From contig NZ_AP022314.1 in the NCBI RefSeq assembly GCF_009936235.1, positions 868,001-932,000 of the forward strand: a DNA stretch of 64,000 nucleotides, written 5' to 3'. The notes under the pieces were generated by a model. That model was given only the letters and a program-made list of their open reading frames with translations, ran no database searches and was not told the origin of the DNA. A program made the translations under genes and the position numbers. Source of the stretch: Mycobacterium xenopi. Its GTDB lineage: Bacteria; Actinomycetota; Actinomycetes; Mycobacteriales; Mycobacteriaceae. Numbering within the stretch: the first letter of the stretch is position 1; every line of letters begins with the position of its first letter. Shown in pieces: positions 44,782-53,613 of this stretch.

Positions 44782-46017
44782 TTATGCGCCCGCGGTTTGC
44801 AGCGCTGGCGGCTTGGTAGCGTCGGGGTCGGGATTGCGGATGGGCAGGCCCATGAAGCGCCGTGCGTTGTCGCCCATGAAATCGTAGGTGCGGCGACGGT
44901 CCATGCCTTCGGCGTACTTGAAGAATCCCTTAGGGGTCGCCAGACCTTCGGGGTGTGGGTAGTCCGAGCCGAACATCACCTTGTCCCAGCCAACCGTTTC
45001 GACGACATCGGCCACCGAGCCTTCCCAGAACGGCGACACCCAGATATTGCGCCGGAACACGTCGATGGGGTGCTCCTCGAAGTTTTGCGGCATCTTCTTG
45101 TATATGTCTTGCAGGTCATGAAACAGCGGATGGATCCAGGAGCTGCCGTTCTCGACGCTGGCAATGCGCAGCTTCGGGAACCGGGTCAAGGTGCCGTGGC
45201 AGATCAGGCTGGTGAGCATGTCGGCGATCTCACGATGCCCGAGTACCACCCACTTGAACGCCGACATCTCAAAGGCGCTGTTGGTCTCAGGCGGCTCCCA
45301 CTTGCTGACGTATTCCTCCAGCGGAGGCTGGCTGGCGTGGACCACGATCGGCAGGCGGGCATCCTCGACGTCGCGCCAGAACGGATCGAACTCAGGCAGC
45401 GCCGGGGAGCGCCACCCGCGATAGCCCTTGACTGGGGCTGGTTTGATCAACGCCACCTTGGCGCCGTTGTCAAGAACGTATTCCAACTCGCGGCGCGCCT
45501 CATCAACCAGGCCCAGTGTGAGCACCGGGGTCATGTACAGCCGGTCTTGGTAGGTGTAGCCCCACTGCTCGAGCATCCACTGGTTGAGGGCGTGGATCAT
45601 CGCCGCGGTCAGCTCGGGGTCCTCGGCGGCGGAATGCTCGACCAAGTTGGCCAGCGTCGGATACACCAGGGTCTCATCGACGCCCTGCCGATCGAGCTCC
45701 TTGATCCGGTCCACTGGGTTGCGGGAGGCTGCCGGGGCCTCGATCGGTGTGCCCGTCATCTGACGCATCGTCAGCCCTTCAGGGTTCTGCCCGGAGTAGA
45801 ACCGCTCGTGCGCACCGGGCGCGGCCACCCTTTCAAACGTCGGATTCGGGATGTACTCCGTGATCTTGTTCAGGATCGCGATCCGAGTGTGCCTGCCCAC
45901 CTGGACGAACTGCACCGCCTTGCGGAATCGGTCCGGCAGGTATTTGGTCAACGCCTCCGGGGTCTCGTACATGTGCTGGTCGGCATCGAAAATCGGCGCC
46001 TCAGTGAACTGAGTCAT
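44782..46017 (-). CDS. Amidohydrolase family protein
   Basis: A 411-residue amidohydrolase_2 protein. The N-terminal metal-ligand motif is APIFDADQHMYETPEA and the C-terminal motif is DKVMFGSDYPHPEGLATPKG. Substrates of relatives include cyclic amides, lactones and beta-keto acids (decarboxylation), so no specific reaction is assigned. A TGAC-N6-GTCA palindrome lies 21 bases upstream of its start, shared with the adjoining TetR promoter region. Transcribed towards the acyl-CoA synthetase. Confidence 0.84.
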   Translation of the reverse strand: MTQFTEAPIFDADQHMYETPEALTKYLPDRFRKAVQFVQVGRHTRIAILNKITEYIPNPTFERVAAPGAHERFYSGQNPEGLTMRQMTGTPIEAPAASRNPVDRIKELDRQGVDETLVYPTLANLVEHSAAEDPELTAAMIHALNQWMLEQWGYTYQDRLYMTPVLTLGLVDEARRELEYVLDNGAKVALIKPAPVKGYRGWRSPALPEFDPFWRDVEDARLPIVVHASQPPLEEYVSKWEPPETNSAFEMSAFKWVVLGHREIADMLTSLICHGTLTRFPKLRIASVENGSSWIHPLFHDLQDIYKKMPQNFEEHPIDVFRRNIWVSPFWEGSVADVVETVGWDKVMFGSDYPHPEGLATPKGFFKYAEGMDRRRTYDFMGDNARRFMGLPIRNPDPDATKPPALQTAGA

Positions 46018-46037
46018 GCGACTAGCCTGACGCGTCT

Positions 46038-46051
46038 TGACGAGAGTGTCA
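46038..46051. promoter_or_regulatory. TGAC-N6-GTCA operator, site 1
   Basis: TGACGAGAGTGTCA, extended to CTTGAC-N6-GTCAAG. It is 21 bases upstream of the amidohydrolase start. One of four such sites in the window, all in promoters. Confidence 0.55.
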
Positions 46052-46105
46052 AGTCTGAGCCCAGATAAGCCCGTATACTGCTGATTTTACCTGTTTGTTG
46101 GCAGT

Positions 46106-46119
46106 TGACAGATCTGTCA
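46106..46119. promoter_or_regulatory. TGAC-N6-GTCA operator, site 2
   Basis: TGACAGATCTGTCA is a perfect 14-bp palindrome 16 bases upstream of the TetR start at 46135, the classic position for autorepression. Confidence 0.6.
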
Positions 46120-46134
46120 TCTAGAGTCTCTGCT

Positions 46135-46737
46135 ATGGCCGTCATCTCTGGGGCCGGATCCGTCGATACGTTCGAGGCCGGTCGTGGCGAGCGGACCCGC
46201 TCGGCGATCCTCGAAGCAAGCCGGCGACTGTTCCTCGAGCGCGGGTATGCCGGCACGCCCATCAACGCGATCACCGAGGCCTGTGGCATTTCCCGGGCCG
46301 GGTTCTACACGTATTTCAAAGACAAGCGTGAGGTTTTCAACGTCCTCGGTGAAACCGCCTATCACGACGTGCTTGCGGTGATCGCCCAGTGGGAGCGGCT
46401 TCCGCGCTCATACCAACTGGGCAATGTGCGCAGTTGGGTCGCCGACTACTTCGGCTATCTGGACCGCCATGGCGCATTCGTGATGGCGGCCGCGCATTCG
46501 GCGCCGGATGACGAGGCCTTCAGACGCTCACGTGACCACATGTTGACCCGCGCGGCGTGGAAGCTTGGACAGGCCATCGCCAGCCATGGCCGACATTCCC
46601 CGGAAACCGTCGGTGTCGCGGTGATGGGGCTCCTGGAACGCGCCTGGTACGCAGTACAGACACAATCGGTGCGCGTCGACCAAGACGAGGTGATCGCTGT
46701 CGCGGCCGAGATGATCTTTGCAATGACGCGCCAATAA
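46135..46737 (+). CDS. TetR-family regulator, probable regulator of the TGAC-N6-GTCA sites
   Basis: A 200-residue regulator; I use ATG 46135 since the earlier TTG lies in the palindrome. The HTH spans about residues 20-65: RSAILEASRRLFLERGYAGT, INAITEACGISRAGFYTYFK. The remainder is a helical ligand-binding domain. It is the only complete regulator gene near the four TGAC-N6-GTCA sites, so it is the best candidate to bind them. Convergent with the hydratase at 46758. Confidence 0.9.
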   Translation: MAVISGAGSVDTFEAGRGERTRSAILEASRRLFLERGYAGTPINAITEACGISRAGFYTYFKDKREVFNVLGETAYHDVLAVIAQWERLPRSYQLGNVRSWVADYFGYLDRHGAFVMAAAHSAPDDEAFRRSRDHMLTRAAWKLGQAIASHGRHSPETVGVAVMGLLERAWYAVQTQSVRVDQDEVIAVAAEMIFAMTRQ

Positions 46738-46757
46738 GGGTGCCTCTGCGGCGAGCC

Positions 46758-47597
46758 CTAGTCTCTGGCTGCCTGCTCGCGCGGTAACCGGCGGTTTTTC
46801 TGCAGGTCCGCCCTCAGAGCCTGAGCATCCGAGGTGTGCTCCATCACCGACATCAAATCGGCCGACAGCTGAAGGTGCTGGCGCATACCCATCTGTTCCC
46901 AGGCCCGCACGAGCATGGTTTTGGTGGCCATCAACGTCGACAGCGGGGCCCGCGAGATTTGTGCGGCCATGGTTTCGGTCACCGCCTCCAGGTCCTCGGG
47001 GGCGACAACGCGGTTGACCAGCCCCATGCGGAAAGCCTCGTCGGCGGACAATGTTTGCGCCGTATAGAGGTATTCGGCCGCCCGTTTGTAGTTCATGAAC
47101 ACCCACGGCTCGATCATTGTTTCACCGCCGGGGAAACCGAGCCCTGGCACCAGTGGCATCTGGAAGTAGGCGTCCTCGGAGGCGATCGTGATCTCCGGCA
47201 GCAGCGCCCAGTAGGTGCCGCCGCCCAGCGCGTAGCCGTGCACTTGAGCGATCATCGGTTTCGGGAATTCCCAGAACCGCAGCGTCGGCCATAAAAACAG
47301 TTCTTTGCTGCCCAGGTAGTTGCTGCTGAGATGTCGTTGAGACTCGGCGAATTCCGGGTACGCATCGGGCGCGATGATGTGACCGGCACAAAAGCCGTTG
47401 CCGCTGCCCTTAATGATGACGACCTTCACACCGTAGTCGCGGCGCGCCTCGTCGAGACAGGCGTCCACCTGAGACACCATCTCGGAGGACTGTGCGTTCG
47501 CCCGCTCGGGCCAGTTGAGCACGACACGGGCGATGGCGCCGTCGCGCTCGTAGCGGACGACACCGAGGTCTGTGGTGCCGTGCTCAGGCCGTTGCAT
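46758..47597 (-). CDS. Enoyl-CoA hydratase/isomerase family protein
   Basis: A 279-residue crotonase from ATG 47597 (MQRPEHGTTDLGVVRYER). It has IARVVLNWPERANAQSSEMV, GFCAGHIIAPD (oxyanion hole) and VHGYALGGGTYWALLPEITI, then YFQMPLVPGLGFPGGETMIE. The start overlaps the Gfo/Idh gene by 14 bases. Possibly a hydratase or a C-C hydrolase acting with the thiolase pair upstream. Confidence 0.87.
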   Translation of the reverse strand: MQRPEHGTTDLGVVRYERDGAIARVVLNWPERANAQSSEMVSQVDACLDEARRDYGVKVVIIKGSGNGFCAGHIIAPDAYPEFAESQRHLSSNYLGSKELFLWPTLRFWEFPKPMIAQVHGYALGGGTYWALLPEITIASEDAYFQMPLVPGLGFPGGETMIEPWVFMNYKRAAEYLYTAQTLSADEAFRMGLVNRVVAPEDLEAVTETMAAQISRAPLSTLMATKTMLVRAWEQMGMRQHLQLSADLMSVMEHTSDAQALRADLQKNRRLPREQAARD

Positions 47598-48672
47598 GCA
47601 CGGGTTCCCAGCCGCCACCTTCTGATGATCGGTGAGCGGCGTCGATGATCGCGAGGCTGAGCAGGCCGTCGTCAAATGTGGCGGCCTGGCAACGTTTACC
47701 GTCGAATGCAGGCAGCCAGTCTTCGAGCATCAATGCCATCGCTCGGCTGGCTTGTCCCGCAAGGCCTTTCGGGAGCTTCTCGGCGTGAGCAGGCGCGCGG
47801 TCACTGACCGGCAGTGGGCGCAGTCCGTCATCGGTGGCAGCGCCCACCGTGTAGGAGGTCGAGCGCAGGTTACCGTCGCCGATGACGGTGCCGTCGGCGC
47901 CGAACAACTCGAGGCGGTAGTGATCGGCGTGTGCACCCATTACCGAAACGCTCATGATGGCGATTACACCCGACTCCATTCGCATCAGCAGCGCGGCGGT
48001 GTCATCGGCGGTGACGTTGACTATCTCGCCGTCCGGTAGGCGACGCACCGGTTCACTGCTGCGGACCTCTGCGCATACCGCTTTCGGGCGGCCCAGGATG
48101 CTGCACAGGAAATCCAGGTCGTGTACGAGCATCCCGGCGAGGTAACCGCCGCCCTGGTTTTTGTCGTACATCCACAGGGCTTGCGGTGCATGGCTGGGAT
48201 GCCAGTACGACGCACTGCGGCTAATCCGCGCGACGTACTGCTTGCCGAGGAATCCGGAGCGAACGATGTCAGCGATTGCAAGCCAGTCCGGATTCCAACG
48301 GTTTTCAAAGCAGCAGGCGGTCGGCCGGCCAGACTTTCTGGCGGCGCGGACCATGTCGCGGGCCGCGTCGAGGTCACCGGCGAGCGGCTTCTCGCACAGC
48401 ACCGCCTTGCCGGCTTCGAGGGCGGCAAGCGTCATGTCGTGGTGCAGTACCGTGGGTGTGGCCACCGAGATGACGTCGAGATCGTCTCTGGCGACGAATG
48501 ATTCCCAGTCGGTCGAGGTGTCGGTGATGCCGACCTTGTCGGCAACGCGTTGCAGCCGTTCGGGGGTACGCGCGCAAAGCGCCACCGGATCGAATCCCTG
48601 TGCCGCCCGAAAGCCCGGTACCTGCACGTGGGAGCCCCAGCCCACCCCGATCACGCCGACGCGAAGAGTCAT
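47584..48672 (-). CDS. Gfo/Idh/MocA family NAD(P) oxidoreductase
   Basis: A 362-residue protein. The Rossmann motif is RVGVIGVGWGSHVQVPGFRA; the dinucleotide and catalytic Lys region is AVLCEKPLAGDLDAA; the C-terminal alpha/beta domain follows. Members usually oxidise sugars or cyclitols, so its presence in a CoA catabolic run is unusual. It could oxidise a ring-derived alcohol. Co-transcribed with the thiolase upstream (13-base gap) and the hydratase. Confidence 0.87.
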   Translation of the reverse strand: MTLRVGVIGVGWGSHVQVPGFRAAQGFDPVALCARTPERLQRVADKVGITDTSTDWESFVARDDLDVISVATPTVLHHDMTLAALEAGKAVLCEKPLAGDLDAARDMVRAARKSGRPTACCFENRWNPDWLAIADIVRSGFLGKQYVARISRSASYWHPSHAPQALWMYDKNQGGGYLAGMLVHDLDFLCSILGRPKAVCAEVRSSEPVRRLPDGEIVNVTADDTAALLMRMESGVIAIMSVSVMGAHADHYRLELFGADGTVIGDGNLRSTSYTVGAATDDGLRPLPVSDRAPAHAEKLPKGLAGQASRAMALMLEDWLPAFDGKRCQAATFDDGLLSLAIIDAAHRSSEGGGWEPVHATA

Positions 48673-48685
48673 AATGCACTCCTGC

Positions 48686-49876
48686 CTAGCGGGAACTGAT
48701 CAACATGGTGCCGGCGACCGGCCCGCCACCGACACCGACAACGACCACCTCGGGCGTCTTGGGGGCCTGCCGGTCCCCGCCCTCCCCCCACAGCTGCACG
48801 CACGCTTCGTGTAGGAAACCCATGCCATGCAGGCGCCCACCGGAAAGCTGACCGCCGTTGGTGTTTAGCGGCAACGACCCGTCCAGCGCGATTCCCTCTC
48901 CATCGCCGAGGAATTCGCCGACCTTGCCGTGCTCGCAGAACCCGAGGGCCTCGAGCCACATCACCGTCAGGAAGCTGAATCCGTCATACAGCTGGGCCAT
49001 GTCGACATCTTTCGCAGTCAGCGTGGTGTGTTCCCACAGCGCCGCTCCGGCGTCGTGGGCGGCCATCGTCGTAATGTCCCTGCGCTGGTCCCAGGTCGCG
49101 CGTTCGTACATGCTGGGGCCGACGGACTCGATGGTTAGGGGATGCCGCGGCAGCCCGCTGGTGGCCTCTCGTCGCGAGATGACTACCGCCGTCGCGCCGT
49201 CGCACGGAACGTCACAGTCGTAGAGGCACAACGGTTCGGAGATCATCCGCGCGTTGAGGTAGTCCTGCATCGACAGCGGATCCCGGTAGATGGCATCTGG
49301 ATTCAGCGCGGCGTTACGACGTGCGTTGATTGCTATCACCCCGAGGTGTTCGCGCCGCAACCCGAAATCGTGCATATAGCGCTGGGCGGGCATCGCCAAC
49401 CAGTTGGCGGCCGACAGCGCACCGAACGGTGCAACCCATTCCAAGTGGGGCGGTAACTTGCCGCCCCCGAACAAGACCGAGGCCCGCCCACCGCCGGCCT
49501 GCGCGGCGGCGGTCGACTCCCACACCGACCGGTACACGACGACGTGGTTGGCCAGCCCCAGCGTTACCGCCATACAGGCCTCGATCGCCGGACCGATCTG
49601 GCCGGCGGTCTCCATCGCGGACATGTACCACCGGCTACGCAAGCCGAGCGCGTTGCGGACCTCAGTGACTGTCGCACCGGAGAATCCGGGGTCGGGCACG
49701 CCGGGTCCAGGGTAGCTCGCCACTCCGTCAACGTCGTCGACGCTCAGCCCGGCGTCCGCGATGGCCCTGGTGACCGCTTCAATAGTCAGGTCGAGGCCGG
49801 TGCGCCCCAGCCGCCGTCCGACCTGCGACTTGCCGGCACCGGTGATGACGGCTTTGCCACCGAAGGGGCCGCTCAC
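48686..49876 (-). CDS. Thiolase-fold protein without nucleophilic Cys (Ltp2/aldolase-like)
   Basis: A 396-residue thiolase-fold protein from GTG 49876. It has KAVITGAGKSQVGRRLGRTG, the central YDCDVPCDGATAVVISRREA and DMAQLYDGFSFLTVMWLEAL, ending GTMLISSR. The position of the usual nucleophilic Cys reads SAMETAGQIGPAIEA. In mycobacterial steroid side-chain degradation, Ltp2-type proteins lacking Cys act as retro-aldolases with a DUF35 partner. It overlaps a DUF35 gene by four bases, which fits that role. Confidence 0.85.
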   Translation of the reverse strand: MSGPFGGKAVITGAGKSQVGRRLGRTGLDLTIEAVTRAIADAGLSVDDVDGVASYPGPGVPDPGFSGATVTEVRNALGLRSRWYMSAMETAGQIGPAIEACMAVTLGLANHVVVYRSVWESTAAAQAGGGRASVLFGGGKLPPHLEWVAPFGALSAANWLAMPAQRYMHDFGLRREHLGVIAINARRNAALNPDAIYRDPLSMQDYLNARMISEPLCLYDCDVPCDGATAVVISRREATSGLPRHPLTIESVGPSMYERATWDQRRDITTMAAHDAGAALWEHTTLTAKDVDMAQLYDGFSFLTVMWLEALGFCEHGKVGEFLGDGEGIALDGSLPLNTNGGQLSGGRLHGMGFLHEACVQLWGEGGDRQAPKTPEVVVVGVGGGPVAGTMLISSR

Positions 49877-50328
49877 GTGGTCGCCCCGGTGACAGGCCGG
49901 AACAGGGGGATCCAGACGCAGGTGGCCTCGTCGCCGGATGTCGGCGCCCAATCTTCGAAAAACACCTCGACCTCCAGACCGACGCGGACGTCGTCGATCG
50001 CAATATCGACGATGTTGGTGATGAGCCGAACGTCGGGCTCATCGTTAAGCTCAACCATCGCAACGATGTATGGCGGTTCAAGACCGGGAATCCACGGTTG
50101 ACGGTTGACTGTGTACGCCGCCACCCGAGCGCGTCCAGAGACTGGCTTTGGTGCGACGTCGGTGCTGCGGCACCGCCAGCAGACGGGACCGGGCGGATGG
50201 AAGAAGTGACCACACCCGCGGCAGTGCGCAATCAGCAACTCGCCGTGCGCGCCACCGCTCCAGAACGCTTCTGAGTTTGCGGTCGGTGTGGGTGCCAGCC
50301 GCAAGCCCGGACGCGTGTATGAGGGCAT
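49873..50328 (-). CDS. DUF35 OB-fold, zinc-ribbon partner of the thiolase
   Basis: About 151 residues from ATG 50328 (a GTG at 50364 would add 12). An N-terminal zinc ribbon uses Cys36, Cys39, Cys50 and Cys53 (CRGCG; CWRC), then an OB-fold with YTVNRQPWIPGLEPPYIVAM. Such proteins bind thiolase-fold enzymes and acyl-CoA. Its stop overlaps the thiolase GTG (GTGA), so they are probably made in equal amounts as a complex. Confidence 0.88.
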   Translation of the reverse strand: MPSYTRPGLRLAPTPTANSEAFWSGGAHGELLIAHCRGCGHFFHPPGPVCWRCRSTDVAPKPVSGRARVAAYTVNRQPWIPGLEPPYIVAMVELNDEPDVRLITNIVDIAIDDVRVGLEVEVFFEDWAPTSGDEATCVWIPLFRPVTGATT

Positions 50329-50506
50329 GTCCGCGAGTTGGTGTGCTTGCGACCCATCACACAATTTCGAATCCCTTGTCTACTTCGGTTCGCCGCCGTA
50401 CGGGTAGATTTCTTAGCATCACTGCCGTTCAATCTGACATAGCTGACCATCACTGTCCAGAGCCTGTTCCGACATCCCGTGACTGAGCCAAGCGGGATAC
50501 TCGGCA

Positions 50507-51661
50507 CTACAAAGTTCCCCGTGAGACGAATTGCGCTGCGATCACATTGCGCTGAATCTCGTTGGTGCCCTCGCCGACGATCATTAACGGAGCGTCGCGG
50601 AAGTAGCGTTCGACGTCGTACTCGGTGGAATAGCCGTAGCCGCCGTGGATTCGGATTGCATTCAGCGTTATCTCCATCGCCACTTCGGATGCGAACAGCT
50701 TGGCCATTCCGGCTTCCATGTCACAGCGCTCCCCGCTGTCGAATTTCTCCGCGGCATACCTTGTGAGCTGCCGCGCAGCCGTGAGTTTGGTAGCCATGTC
50801 GGCCAGATAGTTGCCGACCGACTGATGTTTCCAGATCGGCTGGCCGAAGCTCTCCCGCTGCCGGGCATAGCTGAGGGCGTCCTCCAGCGCGGCCGTCGCG
50901 ACACCCAGCGCTCGTGCCGCGACCTGAATGCGTCCGGTCTCAAGGCCTTTCATCATCTGCCTAAAGCCGCAGCCGGCTACGCCGCCGAGGATCGCCGAGG
51001 TGGGAACCCGGCAGTCGTCGAAACGAAGTTCGCAAGATTCCACGCCCTTGTAGCCGAGCTTGGGCAGGTCTCGCGAGACCGTCAGCCCAGGGCCGTGCTC
51101 GACGAGGACCACGGACATGCCTTTGTGGCGGGGCGTGGCGTTTGGATCGGTCTTGCACAGCAGCGCGATCAGACCTGAACGGCGAGCGTTGCTGATCCAA
51201 GTCTTCGCGCCGTTGATGACGAGTTCCTTTCCGTCGGCACGTGCGACGGTGCTCATCGCTTGTAAGTCCGAGCCACCACCGGGCTCCGTCAGAGCCATCG
51301 TGGCCCGCAACTCGCCGGTGGCCATGGCAGGCAGGTACTTTCGCTTCTGCTCTTCAGTACCGAATAGCGACAGCAGCTTGGCCACCACGGTGTGGCCGCC
51401 CATCGCGCCGGCCAAACTCATCCAGCCGCGGGCCAACTCCTGGGTAACCCAGACATAACAGGGCATCGACACGGGACAACCGCCATATTGATCAGGTATC
51501 GCCAAGCCAAATATCCCGATGCGTTTCATCTGCTCGATCCAGGCTTCGGGATAGGCGTCGGCATGCTCGACCTCGCGCACCGTCGGCTTGACGTCGCGGT
51601 CGATGAATGCCCGGACCGTTTCGACTAGTAGGCTTTCTTCATCATTCAATCCGGTGTTCAT
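50507..51661 (-). CDS. Acyl-CoA dehydrogenase
   Basis: A 384-residue acyl-CoA dehydrogenase with canonical features: MALTEPGGGSDLQAMSTVAR, VINGAKTWISNARRSGL, ARQRESFGQPIWKHQSVGNY and RIHGGYGYSTEYDVERYFRD, ending EGTNEIQRNVIAAQFVSRG. It forms a 2,3-double bond. Its ATG overlaps the stop of the next dehydrogenase by four bases (ATGA). Confidence 0.93.
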   Translation of the reverse strand: MNTGLNDEESLLVETVRAFIDRDVKPTVREVEHADAYPEAWIEQMKRIGIFGLAIPDQYGGCPVSMPCYVWVTQELARGWMSLAGAMGGHTVVAKLLSLFGTEEQKRKYLPAMATGELRATMALTEPGGGSDLQAMSTVARADGKELVINGAKTWISNARRSGLIALLCKTDPNATPRHKGMSVVLVEHGPGLTVSRDLPKLGYKGVESCELRFDDCRVPTSAILGGVAGCGFRQMMKGLETGRIQVAARALGVATAALEDALSYARQRESFGQPIWKHQSVGNYLADMATKLTAARQLTRYAAEKFDSGERCDMEAGMAKLFASEVAMEITLNAIRIHGGYGYSTEYDVERYFRDAPLMIVGEGTNEIQRNVIAAQFVSRGTL

Positions 51662-52830
51662 CGCATTTCACTGAGAAGGTGGCGGGCTACGACCTCGCGC
51701 TGGACCTCGGTGGCCCCCTCGCCGAGTCGCTTGACACGCAAATCGCGGAACCAGCGTTCCAGTGGTAGCTCCTTCGACAGCCCCAGCGCACCGTGCATTT
51801 GTATGCAACGGTCCAGTACCCGATAGGCGATTTCGGTGCCATAGAGCTTGGCAATAGATGCGTCGACTCGGACATTGTGGCCGAGGTCGGCATTCCAGGC
51901 GGCCTGATATACGAGCAGTCGCGCGGCCCGCAGCTCCACTTCGCTCTCGACGAGCATCCATTGGATGCCCTGCTTGTCGGCGAGCTTGCCATCGAAAATA
52001 TCTCGCTCCCTTGCCCATCGACAGGCGAGGTCCAAGGCCGCCTGCGCGATGCCGATGGGGCCCGCAGCATAGATGATGCGGCTGTGCACCAGAAAATCGC
52101 TGGCCAGTGCGAGGCCTTGACCCTCTCCGCCGATGAGCCGGTCCGCCGGAATCCGGACGTCGTCGAAGTGCAGTTCGTAGGGAGCAAATGACGCCATCAC
52201 CTCGATACGGTTGAAAGTCAATCCTGGAGTGTCTTTTTCGACAATGAAGCACGAAATGCCGTCACGCCCCTCACCGGTGCGTGCGTACACCACACCCCAA
52301 TCCGCCTCGGCAGCATGCGAAATCCACATCTTCGACCCGTTAAGGACATAAGCGTTGCCGTCGCGAACGGCTTTAAGTTTGATCGCCCGCGCCGGATCGG
52401 ACCCTCCGGACGCCTCGGTGATCGCGGTGTAGGCCTTGGTCATCGTGCCGTCGATGATCGGCTTGGCGTAAGTGGCGAACTGCTCGGGGGAGGCCTTGAA
52501 CATGACATTGGGCGGGTTTCCACCGAATGCGCCAAGCGCGGGAAAGAATGCGCCCATACGGCACTTTGCAGCCTCTTCTGCAACCACGACCTGACCGAGC
52601 ACGCTCAACCCGGCGCCGCCGAAATCCTCCGGGGTTTGCAGGGCCCACAAACCCAGTTGGCGTGCCTTCGCCTGCAACTCGACGAGCTGGTCGCGCGGCA
52701 ACCCGATGCTGTCATGCGGCAAGGTGTCCTCGATCGGGTGCACGTAGGCGGCCATGAATCGCCGCACCGTGTCGCGCAATAGAACCAGCTCTTCCGGCAG
52801 TTTCCACGCGCCGGTGCCGTCGACGCTCAC
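51658..52830 (-). CDS. Acyl-CoA dehydrogenase
   Basis: A 390-residue dehydrogenase. It has AITEASGGSDPARAIKLKAV, LNGSKMWISHAAEADWGVVY and the C-terminal GEGATEVQREVVARHLLSEM. The EASGGSDP form of the flavin motif is slightly atypical. It overlaps both neighbours by four bases. Together with the 50507 protein it gives two full-size dehydrogenases in one operon under site 3 of the TGAC-N6-GTCA palindromes. Confidence 0.92.
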   Translation of the reverse strand: MSVDGTGAWKLPEELVLLRDTVRRFMAAYVHPIEDTLPHDSIGLPRDQLVELQAKARQLGLWALQTPEDFGGAGLSVLGQVVVAEEAAKCRMGAFFPALGAFGGNPPNVMFKASPEQFATYAKPIIDGTMTKAYTAITEASGGSDPARAIKLKAVRDGNAYVLNGSKMWISHAAEADWGVVYARTGEGRDGISCFIVEKDTPGLTFNRIEVMASFAPYELHFDDVRIPADRLIGGEGQGLALASDFLVHSRIIYAAGPIGIAQAALDLACRWARERDIFDGKLADKQGIQWMLVESEVELRAARLLVYQAAWNADLGHNVRVDASIAKLYGTEIAYRVLDRCIQMHGALGLSKELPLERWFRDLRVKRLGEGATEVQREVVARHLLSEMR

Positions 52831-53417
52831 GCCGATCGCGCGGCTGCCGCCCGCAGTTCACGCGCGTTCTGTAACTGCGGCTCGTGGTTGGCTTCGTACT
52901 GCTCGATCCATTCATCCGGCAGCTTGGCCCAGGCCTCACCGATCCGCAGCCGGTGGGCACTGCTGAACACTTCTGCGGCGATCACGTCCCCGACGAAGAT
53001 GGTGTTCTCGTCGTTGTCCAGCGACCCGGTGATCCGGCACTCCACGTAACTGTGGGCGTCAAGCAGGATCGGGGCGCCGGTCACCCCCGGCTTGGTACGC
53101 AACTTCGAGATCTTGTCACCGTCGCGACCCGAGCTTCCGCCGAGGGTCATCAGAATCTCCAGCGACTTGTCGATCTCACCCTCGCCGGCAGAGAGCATGT
53201 GCATGGCGAAGGCACCGGAGTTGACCAGCATGTCGTGGGTCCGGTTGTACTTGGTCAGGCTTACGGTGGCACGCGGCAACTCCGGCACGATGCTCGCCGA
53301 ACCGGCCGACAGGCAGATCAGGCCGTTTGCGAATCCGTCGTCGACGCTGGTAACCGCCACCGGATACGGCCGCAACCCGGCCAGCACAGCGTTAGCCGCC
53401 TGAGTATCGACGTCCAT
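52827..53417 (-). CDS. Flavin reductase-like domain protein
   Basis: About 196 residues from ATG 53417, with AAAAAGGAGATCCCG ahead. The flavin-binding pattern is YPVAVTSVDDGFANGLICLS, ATVSLTKYNRTHDMLVNSGA and FAMHMLSAGEGE. Such proteins supply reduced FMN/FAD to two-component monooxygenases or act as F420/FMN oxidoreductases. The first gene of the dehydrogenase operon; no oxygenase component of the matching type lies next to it. Confidence 0.83.
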   Translation of the reverse strand: MDVDTQAANAVLAGLRPYPVAVTSVDDGFANGLICLSAGSASIVPELPRATVSLTKYNRTHDMLVNSGAFAMHMLSAGEGEIDKSLEILMTLGGSSGRDGDKISKLRTKPGVTGAPILLDAHSYVECRITGSLDNDENTIFVGDVIAAEVFSSAHRLRIGEAWAKLPDEWIEQYEANHEPQLQNARELRAAAARSA

Positions 53418-53564
53418 CGGGATCTCCTTTTTGCGGCACTCGGAAGCGATCCGTCGATGGTGAGTGTACATAGATGTCAGAAGCAAGTGAATAGAGCGTC
53501 GCAGTCGAGCGCCATTCAGGCAGAGTTATCTGTGTCGTCAGCATAATCGGCGTACGCTCATATC

Positions 53565-53578
53565 TGACGCAATTGTCA
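53565..53578. promoter_or_regulatory. TGAC-N6-GTCA operator, site 3
   Basis: TGACGCAATTGTCA, extended to TCTGAC-N6-GTCAGA (53563-53580). It is 148 bases upstream of the flavin reductase start, in its promoter region and past the end of the CoA-transferase gene. Confidence 0.55.
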
Positions 53579-53613
53579 GAACACACGGCTAGCTGGATTA
53601 GCGGCGTTTGAAC

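Noticed and set aside
44776..46068. 430-residue frame opposite the amidohydrolase
   Set aside because: Antisense to a clear amidohydrolase and rich in His/Arg/Leu shadow codons; no motif.
46105..46136. TTGACA with TGCTAT as a sigma-70 type promoter for the TetR gene
   Set aside because: Spacing is 20 bases and the -10 would overlap the start codon; the TTGACA is better explained as part of the palindrome.
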